Source: Marasmius tenuissimus (taxonomy: Eukaryota > Basidiomycota > Agaricomycetes > Agaricales > Marasmiaceae). From it: a stretch of 64,000 nt of DNA. A program made the translations under genes and the position numbers. Where the stretch lies: NCBI GenBank assembly GCA_029532415.1, contig JAQOTA010000069.1:2790001-2854000 (forward strand). The letters are read 5' to 3'. The notes under the pieces were generated by a model. That model saw only the letters and a program-made list of their open reading frames with translations, ran no database searches and was not told the origin of the DNA. Positions within the stretch are counted from its first letter, which is position 1. The number at the start of each line of letters is the position of its first letter. Shown here piece by piece: positions 52,804-63,439 of the stretch.

Positions 52804-53930
52804 AATGCCAGAGATCCAGGAGGATCATGCTCATGTTTTAACAACAAAAGATGCCTTTGAGGTTGCACAACAAGAGACTGGAGTGTTGGTGTTTGATGTA
52901 GTGGCCTTATGGGTGGATTGAACAAATGTAGGACAACTAAAGAGTCCATACAACTTGTTTGGTGCTCAGCTTTCCATATATTTCAGCAATTGATGTATTG
53001 ACTATATTATAGGTTCCTGAATTCTTCGAGTTCGGCAAGGTTTTTGTGTTCATAGAAGGGTGTTCAAGAAGCAAGGCTAAGGTTCATTCTTCACTATAAT
53101 TTGACATATCTACAAGTTCTGACTGAGCTGTGATTCAAACTAGAATGGTGAATGGGACTTTATTTTCAAGTCCTCCTCATGCACCACCAAGCTGGTTCCC
53201 TCTCCTGCCAAATTTGATCAAGCCCTACACCATGGTTGTGCAGCAGAGTGTGATGTTCAAGAAGGGCCTTGGCATTTGCCACTGGACATGGAGGCTGACG
53301 ACATTATGGACTTTCTTTGTTCATCACTTCCTGACCTTATCAGCCACCTTTGCTTGGTAAAACCTGTTCCTAACAAGGACTTTCTTGAAGAAATGGATCC
53401 TGAGCACAAGCACTATCTTCCCCCTCTAATCCCCCTGGTCAGCTCAAGGGGTCATTGTCTCGCCATTTCTGCTGGTGCCAGTGAGTACCCTCCAACAACA
53501 TTCACACAGAATCTTTCTTGGCTGTCCCCGGATAGGAGTAAGGGAGGACTGCTTTCAACTCTCACCTACACACACTTTCTTTGTGAGTCTCTCATATATT
53601 TTTTCATTGAGCAGCACCTTGATAATCAAATCATTTTGCCTAGTCACAAGATCCACAATCAGCAAAGGTGACACTTGTTCTTGGGACAGACCATCAAGGA
53701 CTCTTCCTCCTCAATTGACCCAGCCTTGCAACAAAGCCAAAAGTGATGATGAGGATCGGGACACAATCAATGACTTCACAGAAAGCGAGGCAGAGCAAGG
53801 CAGTAGCCTGATTGACAACAATGGTGGATCTGAATCAGTGTACAACAATACAGACTCCGTTATTGAAGAGGTCAAGCCAGTCAAACGCAACCTTCAGAAA
53901 CAAATAACTCATGGTAAGCTAGTCTGCCTT
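52804..53930 (+). pseudogene. Fused remains of two transposon genes across the T1 deletion
   Basis: 52804-52917 is the start of the large partner gene (MPEIQEDHAHVLTTKDAFEV) with an in-frame TGA at 52918. At 52950 the sequence switches to the 3' part of the gene that starts at 63440 in T2 (SEFFELGKVFVFI... near 52990-53090). Further exon-like pieces follow: EADDIMDFLCSSLPDLISHL (53285), then a highly acidic stretch (53740-53910: DDEDRDTINDFTESEAEQGS). The latter ends at a GTAAGC donor, so these show what lies beyond the window end in T2. Confidence 0.5.
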
Positions 53931-54926
53931 ATGTTTGACTGGGTATTGATTTTTCCCCAGTTTACACTAGCAACTCAGTGTTGAATCTGTGGACTATTAT
54001 TAGATCCCGGTATATCCAAAGTCCCGGTTCATACTTCCCGGTATTGTATTATGCGGGACAATGCATTCGCTATTGTTCCATTCTTCATTGTTCAACATGG
54101 TCATATGTACAATTTCTATTGTTCTCCTTATATGGTATTTACTATTGTCTCTACATGTATATAAGCCTGTAGTTCTCTACCTAAATCTACAGTGTGCTTG
54201 AGCTTCTACGTCTAGCCTCTACCTCTCTAAACTCCTCTCTGGTAAGTAGTAGTGTAGCCATGTTGTAGTCCTCTGCGCTAGGCGTCATGTCAGCTCATCA
54301 CTCAGAAGACAACTTTGAGCAATGCAATTGCAACAACACTAAGGTCCTAACCCCTGATTCCCTGTCATGCAACAACACCAACACCAAACAGGAGGACATT
54401 GAGGCCTCTGCTATGTTCAATTCCATGGTCTCGGTATCCGAATGACGTTCATCTTTATCAATTGCTGTGACTGACCCCTTGGTTGTCTAGAATGTCTTCT
54501 CAGGCCCGCTTCCTGAGCTTACATTTTAGGTGACCATTATTTCTTGATGATCACGCACAAACACTACACTCATTACCTACCATCTACGCTCTTTCAACTC
54601 AATGGTTATACATTTTGTGGTTGTTGCTTGCTGGCTCAATCAATACCTACATGTACTTACTACTATCACTCCTCCTCCACTACTTTGCTACAATCACTCC
54701 CACCACTGTACATATTGCTAGCATAAACAATTGTCAAACCATTGCCCTTTTTTACACTGAATGAAACCCTTGGATCTCATGGTCACACACAGCACAGCTA
54801 GGGTGGTGTTGAGTGCTATTGCATTCCAGTGGATAATCATGATGAGCACAAAGCAGGTAGAAAACTACCCATATATTGCTCTGATTGTGAGAAATTTTGG
54901 TGCCTATTAGAGACTAAGCACCAGTT

Positions 54927-55301
54927 GTGATAGCCAGACACTTTTGCGGCTGTAGGTCAGTCAATTCTGCTCAGAAGTGTTAGGAAATTGCAGTGAGTAC
55001 TCTTATACATCATATTTCAATGTTCTAATACATGGCTTAGCTTAGTAAACTATGCCTGAGGTGTGAGGAACAACGAAAGATGTAGAATACGTGTGGGAAT
55101 TAGCCTAGGCACCTGTAAGTGCATATGTGAAATTCTGCGGGGAAACCTGATTGTGCGCGCAGAAATTTTAGCAGGCGCGCGAAAAACCTGGAGTATGCGT
55201 GGGAAAGGTAGAGTACGCACGGAAAAGACATAATACGGGGGGACACCCAAGTTAGGTCGGGGGGGGGGGCAATTTATTTTTTTCCCATTTTAACACTCAT
55301 A
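54927..55301 (-). repeat. Right terminal inverted repeat of T1
   Basis: Inverse partner of 50177-50524. Its outer end (CCCATTTTAACACTCATA) is the diagnostic terminus shared with T0 and T3. A G tract of 11 lies just inside. The neighbouring T2 arm begins within 10 bases, so the two arms form a palindrome centred near 55305. Confidence 0.75.
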
Positions 55302-55420
55302 TAACACTCATAAAAATGGGAAAAAAATAAAATGCCCCCCCCGACCTAACTTTAGTGTCCCCCCGTATTGTAGCTTTTTCCCCGCGTACTCTACCTTTCC
55401 CGCGCATACTCCAGGTTTTT

Positions 55421-56436
55421 CCAGAAAGCCCGGGGAACCGGGAGTCTGAGTCACCGTCCGGGTCATCTGGCCGTCTGAGCACTGTCTGAGCACATCTGGA
55501 TGCCCGCTTTGCAATGTCGGAGTTGTTCAACTTAATGTGAGGTTTATGTTCATATCCCTCGCCATACTCAGTAAGAGCTTGATCTCACCGTTACCAGCCT
55601 TAATACACCAATTATATACGCTGTATTGGTACCTATCAAACTGCCTAGCGTGCAATCACTACTTCGTCCAACATGTTGCATTTGAGAGCGGCTGAGTAGT
55701 TTGTTAGATCCAGTAATGATTGGGCGTGTGGGTAAAGAATCCATTTGCTTCACTGAGTATGTGAGTTGAAGGGAATAAGAAATGGCAAGCTTGATTGTAC
55801 CGTTGGGGAGTTGCTCTCGCTGTTGCGCTATACAAAGGTCCTCGGGCTAAGGCAAGGCAACTGTGGTCAACCCAGTCAGTTTCCGTCCAGCTTGTTCTGA
55901 TCACCTCGTTATTCTCTTCGACTTCGAGTTGAGGATAGCCAGGGCTCAAGCCTCAGTTTGCACTCCTAATATCTTCCAGCATAATTTACAAAAGCATAGG
56001 CAGTTTGAGGGTGGTCCCGGCTCTGCTGGTCGAGAAATGGGTGGCTGATGTGCTGATCAATGTTTGACCAGCACCCTCTGATCAGAGTCTTTTGAACCAA
56101 ATGATGACTATATTTCTCTACGAGTCAGAGTGGCACGTCGGTGTTACTGAATAAATCTCTTGTCAGTTTCTGCAGTATGAAGTCATATTTTGAGATCTGT
56201 TCATCTTTCACCTAGAATGATCGAACGAATCCCAAGTCTACTGTCTCAAAGTAGAGTTACTACTGGAGAGTCGGGGATTGGCGCGCTCGTGTGCCCTTAA
56301 GGATAGAAAAGGGAATCACACCCTGACATATCACATGGTAGGTAATGGCCCAGACGATTTGGCTCAGACTCAGGCTCAGACACAGACTGATCGGCTCAGA
56401 CTGGTGACTCAGACTCCTGGATTCCTGGCCGCTCTC
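55421..56436. mobile_element. hAT-like insertion in the left arm of T2
   Basis: The arm of T1 reads straight through CCAGGTTTTTCGCGCG. In T2 the same place is split by 1016 bp, with GGTTTTT repeated on both sides (55414-55420 and 56437-56443). The ends form imperfect inverted repeats: GGGAGTCTGAGTCACC near the left end and its inverse GGTGACTCAGACTCC near the right, plus weaker pairing outward. A 7-8 bp duplication and CAG-like tip suit a hAT MITE. No ORF above 81 codons; the interior is rich in CTCAGACT repeats at 56360-56415. Confidence 0.65.
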
Positions 56437-56914
56437 GGTTTTTTGCGCGGCTGCTAAAATTTCCGTGCGTGCACAATCAGGTTTCCCTGCGGAATTTCAC
56501 ACGCGCGCTTACAGGCACCTAGGCTAATTCCCACACATATCCCACATCTTTAGTCGTCCCTCACACCTCAGGCATAGTTTACTAAGCTAAGCTATGTATC
56601 AGAACATTGAAATATGATGTATAAAAGTATTCACAGCAATTTTTTAACACTTCTGAGCAGAATTGACTGACCTACAGCAACAAAAGTCTCTGACTATCAC
56701 AAATAGCACCCAGTTCCAAAAATTCTCATGGTCAGCAGCTGATCACCACATGGCAATGGCATGTTCTATAATGTCTGTGTGTTGCCTGGTTGGACCTGAA
56801 CCACCAAGAACCACCCCCCTTGTCAAAGATTGAGGTCCTCTTCACCCTTCAAATACAGGTGTGCTTGGAAACTTTATCTTATATATGTACATTTGACCAG
56901 TTTATGAAGATACA

Positions 56915-59813
56915 ATGCCAGAGTTCCGGGAGGATCATGCTCATGTTTTAACAACAAAACATGCCTTTGAGGTTGCACAACAAGAGACTGGAGTGTTGGT
57001 ATTTGATGTAGTGGCCTTAAGGGCAGATCGGACGAATGTAGAACAACTAAAGAGTCCGACAAAAACAAGAGCTAGGCTGGGCTTTGTTGATAAACTGGAA
57101 CCAGGGTCGAAAATTCAGCGAGGCCAAAAATCCAATCAGACCCCTCTCTATCCTCCTTCACTTGAAAAGGAGTATTGGAAATCAAAGCCAAAGCCTTCTT
57201 CAGCCGAACTTTTGGAGGGTCTGGCTATACGGGGACCAGATTCGATCTCGCCAACCGGTCGTTCTATGGTTGTAGATTTTGGAGGGCTGGTACTTGAAGT
57301 ACATTTCTATTCTGAATGAGTGTTCTAGGTATTTATTTTGTTGTTAGTTTGCATATCTCCTGCACTCTTCTCCACAATTATACACCAAAACCCAGTGGAC
57401 AGCAATAACACACATCCACAAGAAGGCTTGTGCAAGTTAGCAGTTCAGTTTTCTGGTTCTAACTTTTATTTAGGAACAACCCTTCGAAGTTGGACTTGCG
57501 ATCGAATTCCAAACACATGTATTGGCATTCCTAACAAAGGATTTGCTATTTCAGGTTTGTGAATCATTCTCTTCCCTTCTCTACCCTTTTATCTAATAAC
57601 AGTAAACCTGTGGTTTTTAGCCGCATTGGTGGAAATCAATAGACAAGATTGAGAAACCAATTCACGTTGTGTATGATTATCCTGATTTCTTGCATGCAAT
57701 GGCGAATTGGATCAGTGAGCAGCATTTCCTGGATGGCAAGAGCGATGTGCATGGAAGCAAGCTTGCATTTATGGTCTTTCGAGAGTGCCGGGTTGCACAT
57801 GAAGCTGGAGTGTACACTACAAGCGAGGTATTCGCAATGGCAGGTGTGTGTTAGCATTCTCATTTTAACTCGCCATATTAGCTAGTTATACTAATACCTG
57901 ATCAGGAGTCTCACCGTTTCTACTTGCTCAGGAGGTCTTTGGCAACCCTTCTCGTGTTGCACGGCTCATACTGTGCTTCTGTACCTTTGCTCACCGAGCC
58001 TTCCAAAAGGACTTCAAGTGAGTACCAAGTTGTGTATCATTGCAATCATCAATACATATCAATTATACAACAGATCACTTGTCATATCAGCTATGTTTGA
58101 TACAGTCTTAGCACCAACACCAGACCAGCAACAAAGATATACCACCTTTTTGAAGGTGTATGGACAGGATAAATCGTACTGCACAATATGTGAGTCAGTG
58201 CTTGTTGACAACTATTGGGTATGTTCTTTTTACTCCAAAAGGACAAGCTTAAACATTCTAACTTCACTACATGATCCATTTTATAGGAGACCCTCAAAAA
58301 GTTAGGGGGCCAGCCTGGGATGTGGTCACGAAATGACCCTGGTATTGAGCTGTTCGATCCTTTTGAACCCCAGTACATCAAAGATCGACTTGATGCATCT
58401 AGCGTGTCAGAGCCCAACCTTGGCCATTTGGTTTTTGATGACTCATTATGGGAGTTGTTCGGTTGTGTCATTCCTGAGCGACTGGATCCTATTACTAGAT
58501 TATTTGTAGACCACAGTGAGTTTCTGAATTTTGCTTTGGATAGAATTATCTCTGATTCAATGTATATTTCAGAGATCATCCGTACAGCTAACCCGCCACC
58601 CACCTTCCTTGACCCCACAGTATATCAAGATCTCCAGTGGAAAACCATTCCGAAGAAAAAGAAGACACAGATAACATACTTCTATCATTGTGGCTGTCAG
58701 ATATGGACTCTTGTGGAGAACTTTCCCTCCAATTGCACCAAATCCCGTCAAACAATTGTGGTAACAAAAGCGAAATCAAACTTGATGTATGCCTTTATTT
58801 TTCCCATATTCAACTGTGCTGACTTTTAAATCAGGGTATCCACTCAAGTAGATTTACCTGAATCTGTCCCTACAACAGAGCTCACTGCTACAACCACAAC
58901 AAGATTGATGTGATCTCGCTTGCAACAATCTCAGTTAACACTCCCTGCTACGGCTACTACTCCTATTGTTACTGATGAGCACATTGATGGTGGTGATGAT
59001 GACAGTGACTCAGAGGATGAGGTGCATAGTGCTGTTGCTATGGGAAAACCTATCAAGCTCAAAGTGGGGGGTGCAAGGAAAGAGAAGCTGTTTTCAGATA
59101 TTGTAGGAAGGAAGTCCTCAGATGTGGCAATTGGCCCATTAGAGTACTGTGGAAATGCAAGTCAACATACTGGACCTCATGGGATATTGAGGTGAGTTTC
59201 AAACATATACAAGTCTCTATTTTGGTTTTGACTTCTATCTATTGATAGTGTGGCTGTATGTCCGGGAGATCCAACCCTCCCGGAATATGTGCTGTCCTGT
59301 GAGGCAAAGCATCAAGTTCGGCAGAAGAACAAGAAGGCATTTGCACTGCTTGGGACAGCTAAAAGAGCAATGTCAAATGCATTACGCAAAAAGAGCAACA
59401 CAGCAGTCACAAAGATTTTACAGAGACGTACTGTCTATCTTTCTGGGATATCTTCATCCTCTGGTCTGGCAACCTCACACTGCCTGTCTTCACCTCCCAT
59501 TCCATCATCATCACATCACTCTTCACCCACTCTTCCTCCACTATCACAGCCTCCTTCACCATCTGTTCCATCATCATCAATCCCCCCCTCACCTACAATT
59601 TCACCATTGTCTTTGCCATCTACCTCAACATTCTCAGAGATTCCACCACTGTCACCACAATGGGTACAGAAGCGGCAATGCAGTGAAGACCAGTATATGG
59701 TGACCGGTTACGGTAGTCTTATTGAAGGCAGTACTAGTACACAGGAAAGTACACAAGAAGAACATCCCCGACAGCGAACCCAACTTCACTCAGCCCTACC
59801 TCATAATGACTAG
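56915..59813 (+). pseudogene. Large multi-exon transposon protein of unknown function
   Basis: Start MPEFREDHAHVLTTKHAFEV at 56915. Exon pieces follow with matching splice sites: about 57621-57841 (YDYPDFLHAMANWISEQHFL), 57905-58018 (SPFLLAQEVFGNPSRVARLI), 58075 on (SLVISAMFDTVLAPTPDQQQ), 58287-58785 (LDASSVSEPNLGHLVFDDSL...), 58835-59191 and 59250-59813. A single TGA at 58911-58913 interrupts an otherwise continuous frame. The C-terminal exon has a basic helix region (KHQVRQKNKKAFALLGTAKR) then a Pro/Ser-rich tail to 59813. No catalytic motif is evident. Fragments in T1 and T3 show it belongs to the element and is not a host gene. Confidence 0.55.
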
Positions 59814-59834
59814 CTGAGTATGTAGTACAATCAA

Positions 59835-60920
59835 TCAATGATCCCACTGCTCCCAATCTGCCCTATCCAAGTGAGCTGCTTCGTGATGCTTCATCACAAC
59901 TTCAAACACCTTTGGAAGAATGACTTGAGTTGAATAGTCAAGATGTCCAGCCTGCTGAACATCGCGCATATAGGCTTCGCGGCATTGTTGATTGAGTTTG
60001 GGGGCCTTGATACTCACAATGCAGTCCATAATTGCTCTATTTTCGAGTGCTAAAGGGAAATCTGGATGTAGGACCCTGCTCCTCAGATCTTCGGTCCACA
60101 GGCAGTGCCATGCATTCCTACATCCTGTATGGGCAGTAAAGGTGCACCCGGCAGCAGGGCCAAGCTTGAGAGATGGTGCGACAGCAAACACACGGAGCCG
60201 TAGATCCATTATCTTGGCTTTTGCTTGTACAACAATGTGATATGTACAGAAGCCCATTGCTAGAGCTTGTTCAGTGGTGATCTCATCAATGGGGTGATCA
60301 AGAATGAGGAAGTGAATAGTTGGTTTGAGCCAGTGCCATATCGGCCATCTGGAAGATATGGCGAGCTTTCGCCAATGAGTGAGTTCAAGGGATTTGAAGC
60401 CTCTGATGGCAACTGAATAGGCCGATGTAGTCTGAAGTAGATGCGCAACCTTGAGAAGACCCCACATGTCTTCAAACGTTGTTGGCTCATGACTGGTAGA
60501 CTGATCAGTATTTGAGCTTACAAGAAGTCAAGTTGAAAACATACTGCTGAACCAGCCAAAATTGAAACACCTCAAGCTCTCATCGCAGCACAGAGGGCCA
60601 GTGCATTGGATCATCCTGATTATCTTTTGCCCATCATATATTTCCTCTGATTTAAGCAACTGAAGGGGCTCTGAGTTTTCAACTAATTAGCAGATGGGTA
60701 TCGACACTATAAGATCCTCAGCCTATTGGAATATCAGTCAATCATCAATGATATACAACTCTGGCTTACTCACCTGAACCCATATAGACCCACTGTCAGT
60801 ACTTATGTTGTGGCCTTCCAGTGGCTTCCACTCCATGCAAGGGGGGTCTAATGGCAATGGTCCAGTGTGGACAGGGTAAGGTATGTCCAGCATAATGGCA
60901 TCGAGTGACATGACAGGCAA
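59835..60920 (-). pseudogene. BTB/POZ-like protein remnant on the opposite strand
   Basis: The main exon (59835-60467) encodes 210 residues: WGLLKVAHLLQTTSAYSVAI, HWRKLAISSRWPIWHWLKPT, CRNAWHCLWTEDLRSRVLHP. The layout resembles the C-terminal half of Agaricomycete BTB proteins. An upstream exon (60920-60775) encodes MSLDAIMLDIPYPVHTGPLP and ends GSIWVQ at a GTGAGT donor. Between them (60690-60540) AEDLIVSIP and LLKSEEIYDG can be read with stops, where the BTB fold itself would be. So the binding domain looks broken. It may be a host gene captured by the transposon, or a host gene into which the element moved. Confidence 0.4.
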
Positions 60921-61100
60921 TGCAAAGGTGTGTGAAGACAGATGACAATTTGAGCGAGTGAAAAGAGGACCTGATCATATCATTTATTTTGAGATTTCTG
61001 TCAACAGAACAAAATAGTGTGCAAAATACCATATACACACATGATACCTTATCAATTATTATTAATTACCGCTCATTTCACGTCTTCACAGAAAACAACC

Positions 61101-63237
61101 ATGTCAGCCTCCATGCTTCCTCCTCCTCTACCTCATATCACATTAGATCTCATGCCACCCAATTGGCAGCGTGGTGCACGGATTGATTCTTCGATCTACT
61201 CACATGCAACAAATGTTCTCTAAAGGGACATCCATGATCTATTCCGCATTCAGTTTCATCGCTCTGTAGTCACAAATGAAGCGATCCCACTTCTGGTTGC
61301 AATGGGGAAGGCACTTGACACAGAGGGGCAAGATGTTTTGGAGCAGTGGCTTGAGGTTGTAGCAGAGCTTTTTGGAAAGATAGTAAAACAGCTGCAAGAT
61401 GCAGAGAAAACAGCAACAACAGGGTGAGCAACATACTTGATACTTTCACAAGCACAAAACAATTTGCTCATGTGAAGACAGAGAGGATAACCTTAACATA
61501 GACATTGTTAAACCTGTCACAGTTGTTCAAACAGGTAAACAGGGACGTCCATACAAGGTGCCAAATCAATCACTTCTAGAAGAGGCAATGCAGCCTGGAC
61601 GGAGGATCACCAAGACCAACTATGCTCGTACCATCAAAGTCTCCACCAAGACACTGTCAAAATACATGAAGAAATTTGGAATTGAGTAGATTCTCCCCAA
61701 TCTCAGATGACAAGCTGGACAGTATCACTCGGGAGGTTCAGAAGTCCCGACCGAACACAGGGCAGCGCTATCTTGCGGGTCATCTGGCCTCAGCTGGAAT
61801 TAAAGTTCAAGGGGAGCAGATAAGACGGTCACTTGCTCAAGTAGACCCTGTTGGGCAGGCTATTCAGAACAAGGAGGCCGTGTCAAGACGTGATTATCAG
61901 ATACCCTGCCCTAATGCAATGTGGCATATTGATGGTCATCATAAATTGATTAGATGGGGAATTGTGATACATGGGATAGTGGATGGCTATTGCTGAACAG
62001 TATGAGGTTTTTGGTTGTACTGTGTATTGAAAGCTCATCTAGAATTGGCCAGATTGTTGGGTTACAAGGCGGCACAAACAATAGGGCATCAACTGTATTG
62101 GAGGTCTTTGCTGATGCTGTTGAGTCTTGGGGTTGGCCATCATGCATGTGGGGTGACCGTGGTGGAGAGAATAGAAGGGTCACCACATTAATGATTGCAA
62201 TGCGGGGACTGAATCGAGGAAGCTTCATGTGGGGAACGTGCGTCCAATTGCTTCTTTTTCCGATTGTCTCCCAGGGATTCTTACATTATACAATCCAGTT
62301 CAATGCACAATACCCAGATTGAACGTCTCTGGGTCGAGGTTGGCAGCTGTTTTGCACGGCGCTGGAGAGCTTTTTTCTATTGGCTTGAGCGGCTTCACAG
62401 GCTTGAGATCAAGAACCCCTTTCACTTATGGCTTCTTCATATTCTTTTCTTGGATCCTATTAAAGAAGACATTGATGTCTTCGTACACAAGTGGAACTCC
62501 ATCCCATATCTGGAGTTGGACATGAGAAATCACCAAAGGTACAGAATCTCTTAGCTATTGTATGACGTGAATGGGCTGATTGTGTGATCAAAGACATGCG
62601 TCTTTTAGGAATGATTCAACATGGAGTGTACAATGACGAACCAGCAGACAACAGCAATAATGACGATGACTATGATCCACTAGCATTTGAACAAGATGAA
62701 AGAGACACTCACAGCCAGTACGATTCTGGTGGTGAATCAGAGGTTGAAGATGGTAATGATGAACATGAGAGTGAATGGGAAGAAGATGAAGAGACATATG
62801 GTACATTTCAAGCCAACTCTCAGTCGGCATGGATTATTGATCTTGCTCTGACTGGCATGATAGCTAATATTGATGTGTCGTGCTCAGATGAGTACAATCA
62901 CAAACCCATTAAGGTTCCACGGCATCAAGACCCGTTTGAAGGCCGACCAAGTCTTCATACAGATTTCTTGGACTCTCTGGACCGGATGGATGGGGTGACA
63001 CTACCAAAAGGCTGGGGCATATATGACAATGAAGATGAAGATGACAAGGGATATCCGTTATCTGAGAATATTCCTTTGTCTGGCAAGAAATGCAGCAAAC
63101 AGCTGACTGTAACACTACCCAAGCATATATGGCACCCACGGGCCAACATGTGGGTGAAGGCAGTTATCCTAATGCAGGCAGCATTGCAGGAGGAAAGTGA
63201 AGAAGAAGACAGCGGAGATGAAGATGAAGAACAATAA
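61101..63237 (+). pseudogene. DD34E integrase-like transposase of T2, with stop codons
   Basis: The N-terminal part (MSASMLPPPLPHITLDLMPP...) is helical and crosses a TAA at 61221-61223 with frame kept. A helix-turn-helix-like region follows (61540-61680, RTIKVSTKTLSKYMKKFGIE), then a frame break at 61687. The catalytic core has Asp in WHIDGHHK (codon 61931), Asp in WGDRGGEN (62155) and Glu in NTQIERLW (62321) across a short intron, with 34 residues between the last two. A TGA at 61994-61996 sits where related proteins have Arg, as a CGA to TGA change would give. The C-terminal exon (62584-63237) is acidic and ends DEDEEQ. It would cut and rejoin the TIRs. Confidence 0.75.
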
Positions 63238-63439
63238 TTGCCATAGATGGGTTAGAGTGGATCTGAGACATCCGTCTGTATCACTATAAACAAGTTGCCT
63301 CTGAATTATCAACTTTGCACGCATTTCCTTTCTTCTCTTTCGTTCCATTCTTTTTTCTTTTTCCCCTCCTTTCCTTACTTTCCTTTCCTCCTTTCTCTCT
63401 CCATATTCGGGGTGCAGGTCTATTTCAATTCTAATCATT
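63238..63439. promoter_or_regulatory. Pyrimidine-rich promoter region of the fourth T2 gene
   Basis: The stretch 63320-63415 is almost pure C/T (TTTCTTCTCTTTCG, CCTCCTTTCCTTACTTTCC). CT-rich blocks just upstream of start codons are common in fungal promoters, and the next gene starts at 63440. Confidence 0.4.

Larger units (their letters stand above)
50177..55301. mobile_element. Internally deleted long-TIR transposon (T1)
   Basis: Inverted arms of roughly 350 bp bound this 5.1-kb element: about 50177-50524 on the left and 54927-55301 on the right. They share TAACTTGGGTGTCCCCCCGT and TACTAAGCTAAGCCATGTAT among other runs. The right end finishes AACACTCATA. The left arm starts at TTGCCCCCC and lacks the last 35 or so bases. 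Inside, 52685-52950 equals 56790-57058 of T2 and then jumps directly to sequence equal to 63718-64000, a deletion of about 6.66 kb that removes the transposase. A 2-kb segment (50612-52686) is absent from T2. T1 can only move in trans. Confidence 0.75.

Noticed and set aside
56340..56420. CTCAGACT tandem repeats as a minisatellite or CRISPR-like array
   Set aside because: Only about six irregular copies without spacers, and they lie in the subterminal part of the hAT-like insertion.
62588..63149. Minus-strand ORFs rich in His/Cys
   Set aside because: Complement of the acidic C-terminal exon of the transposase.
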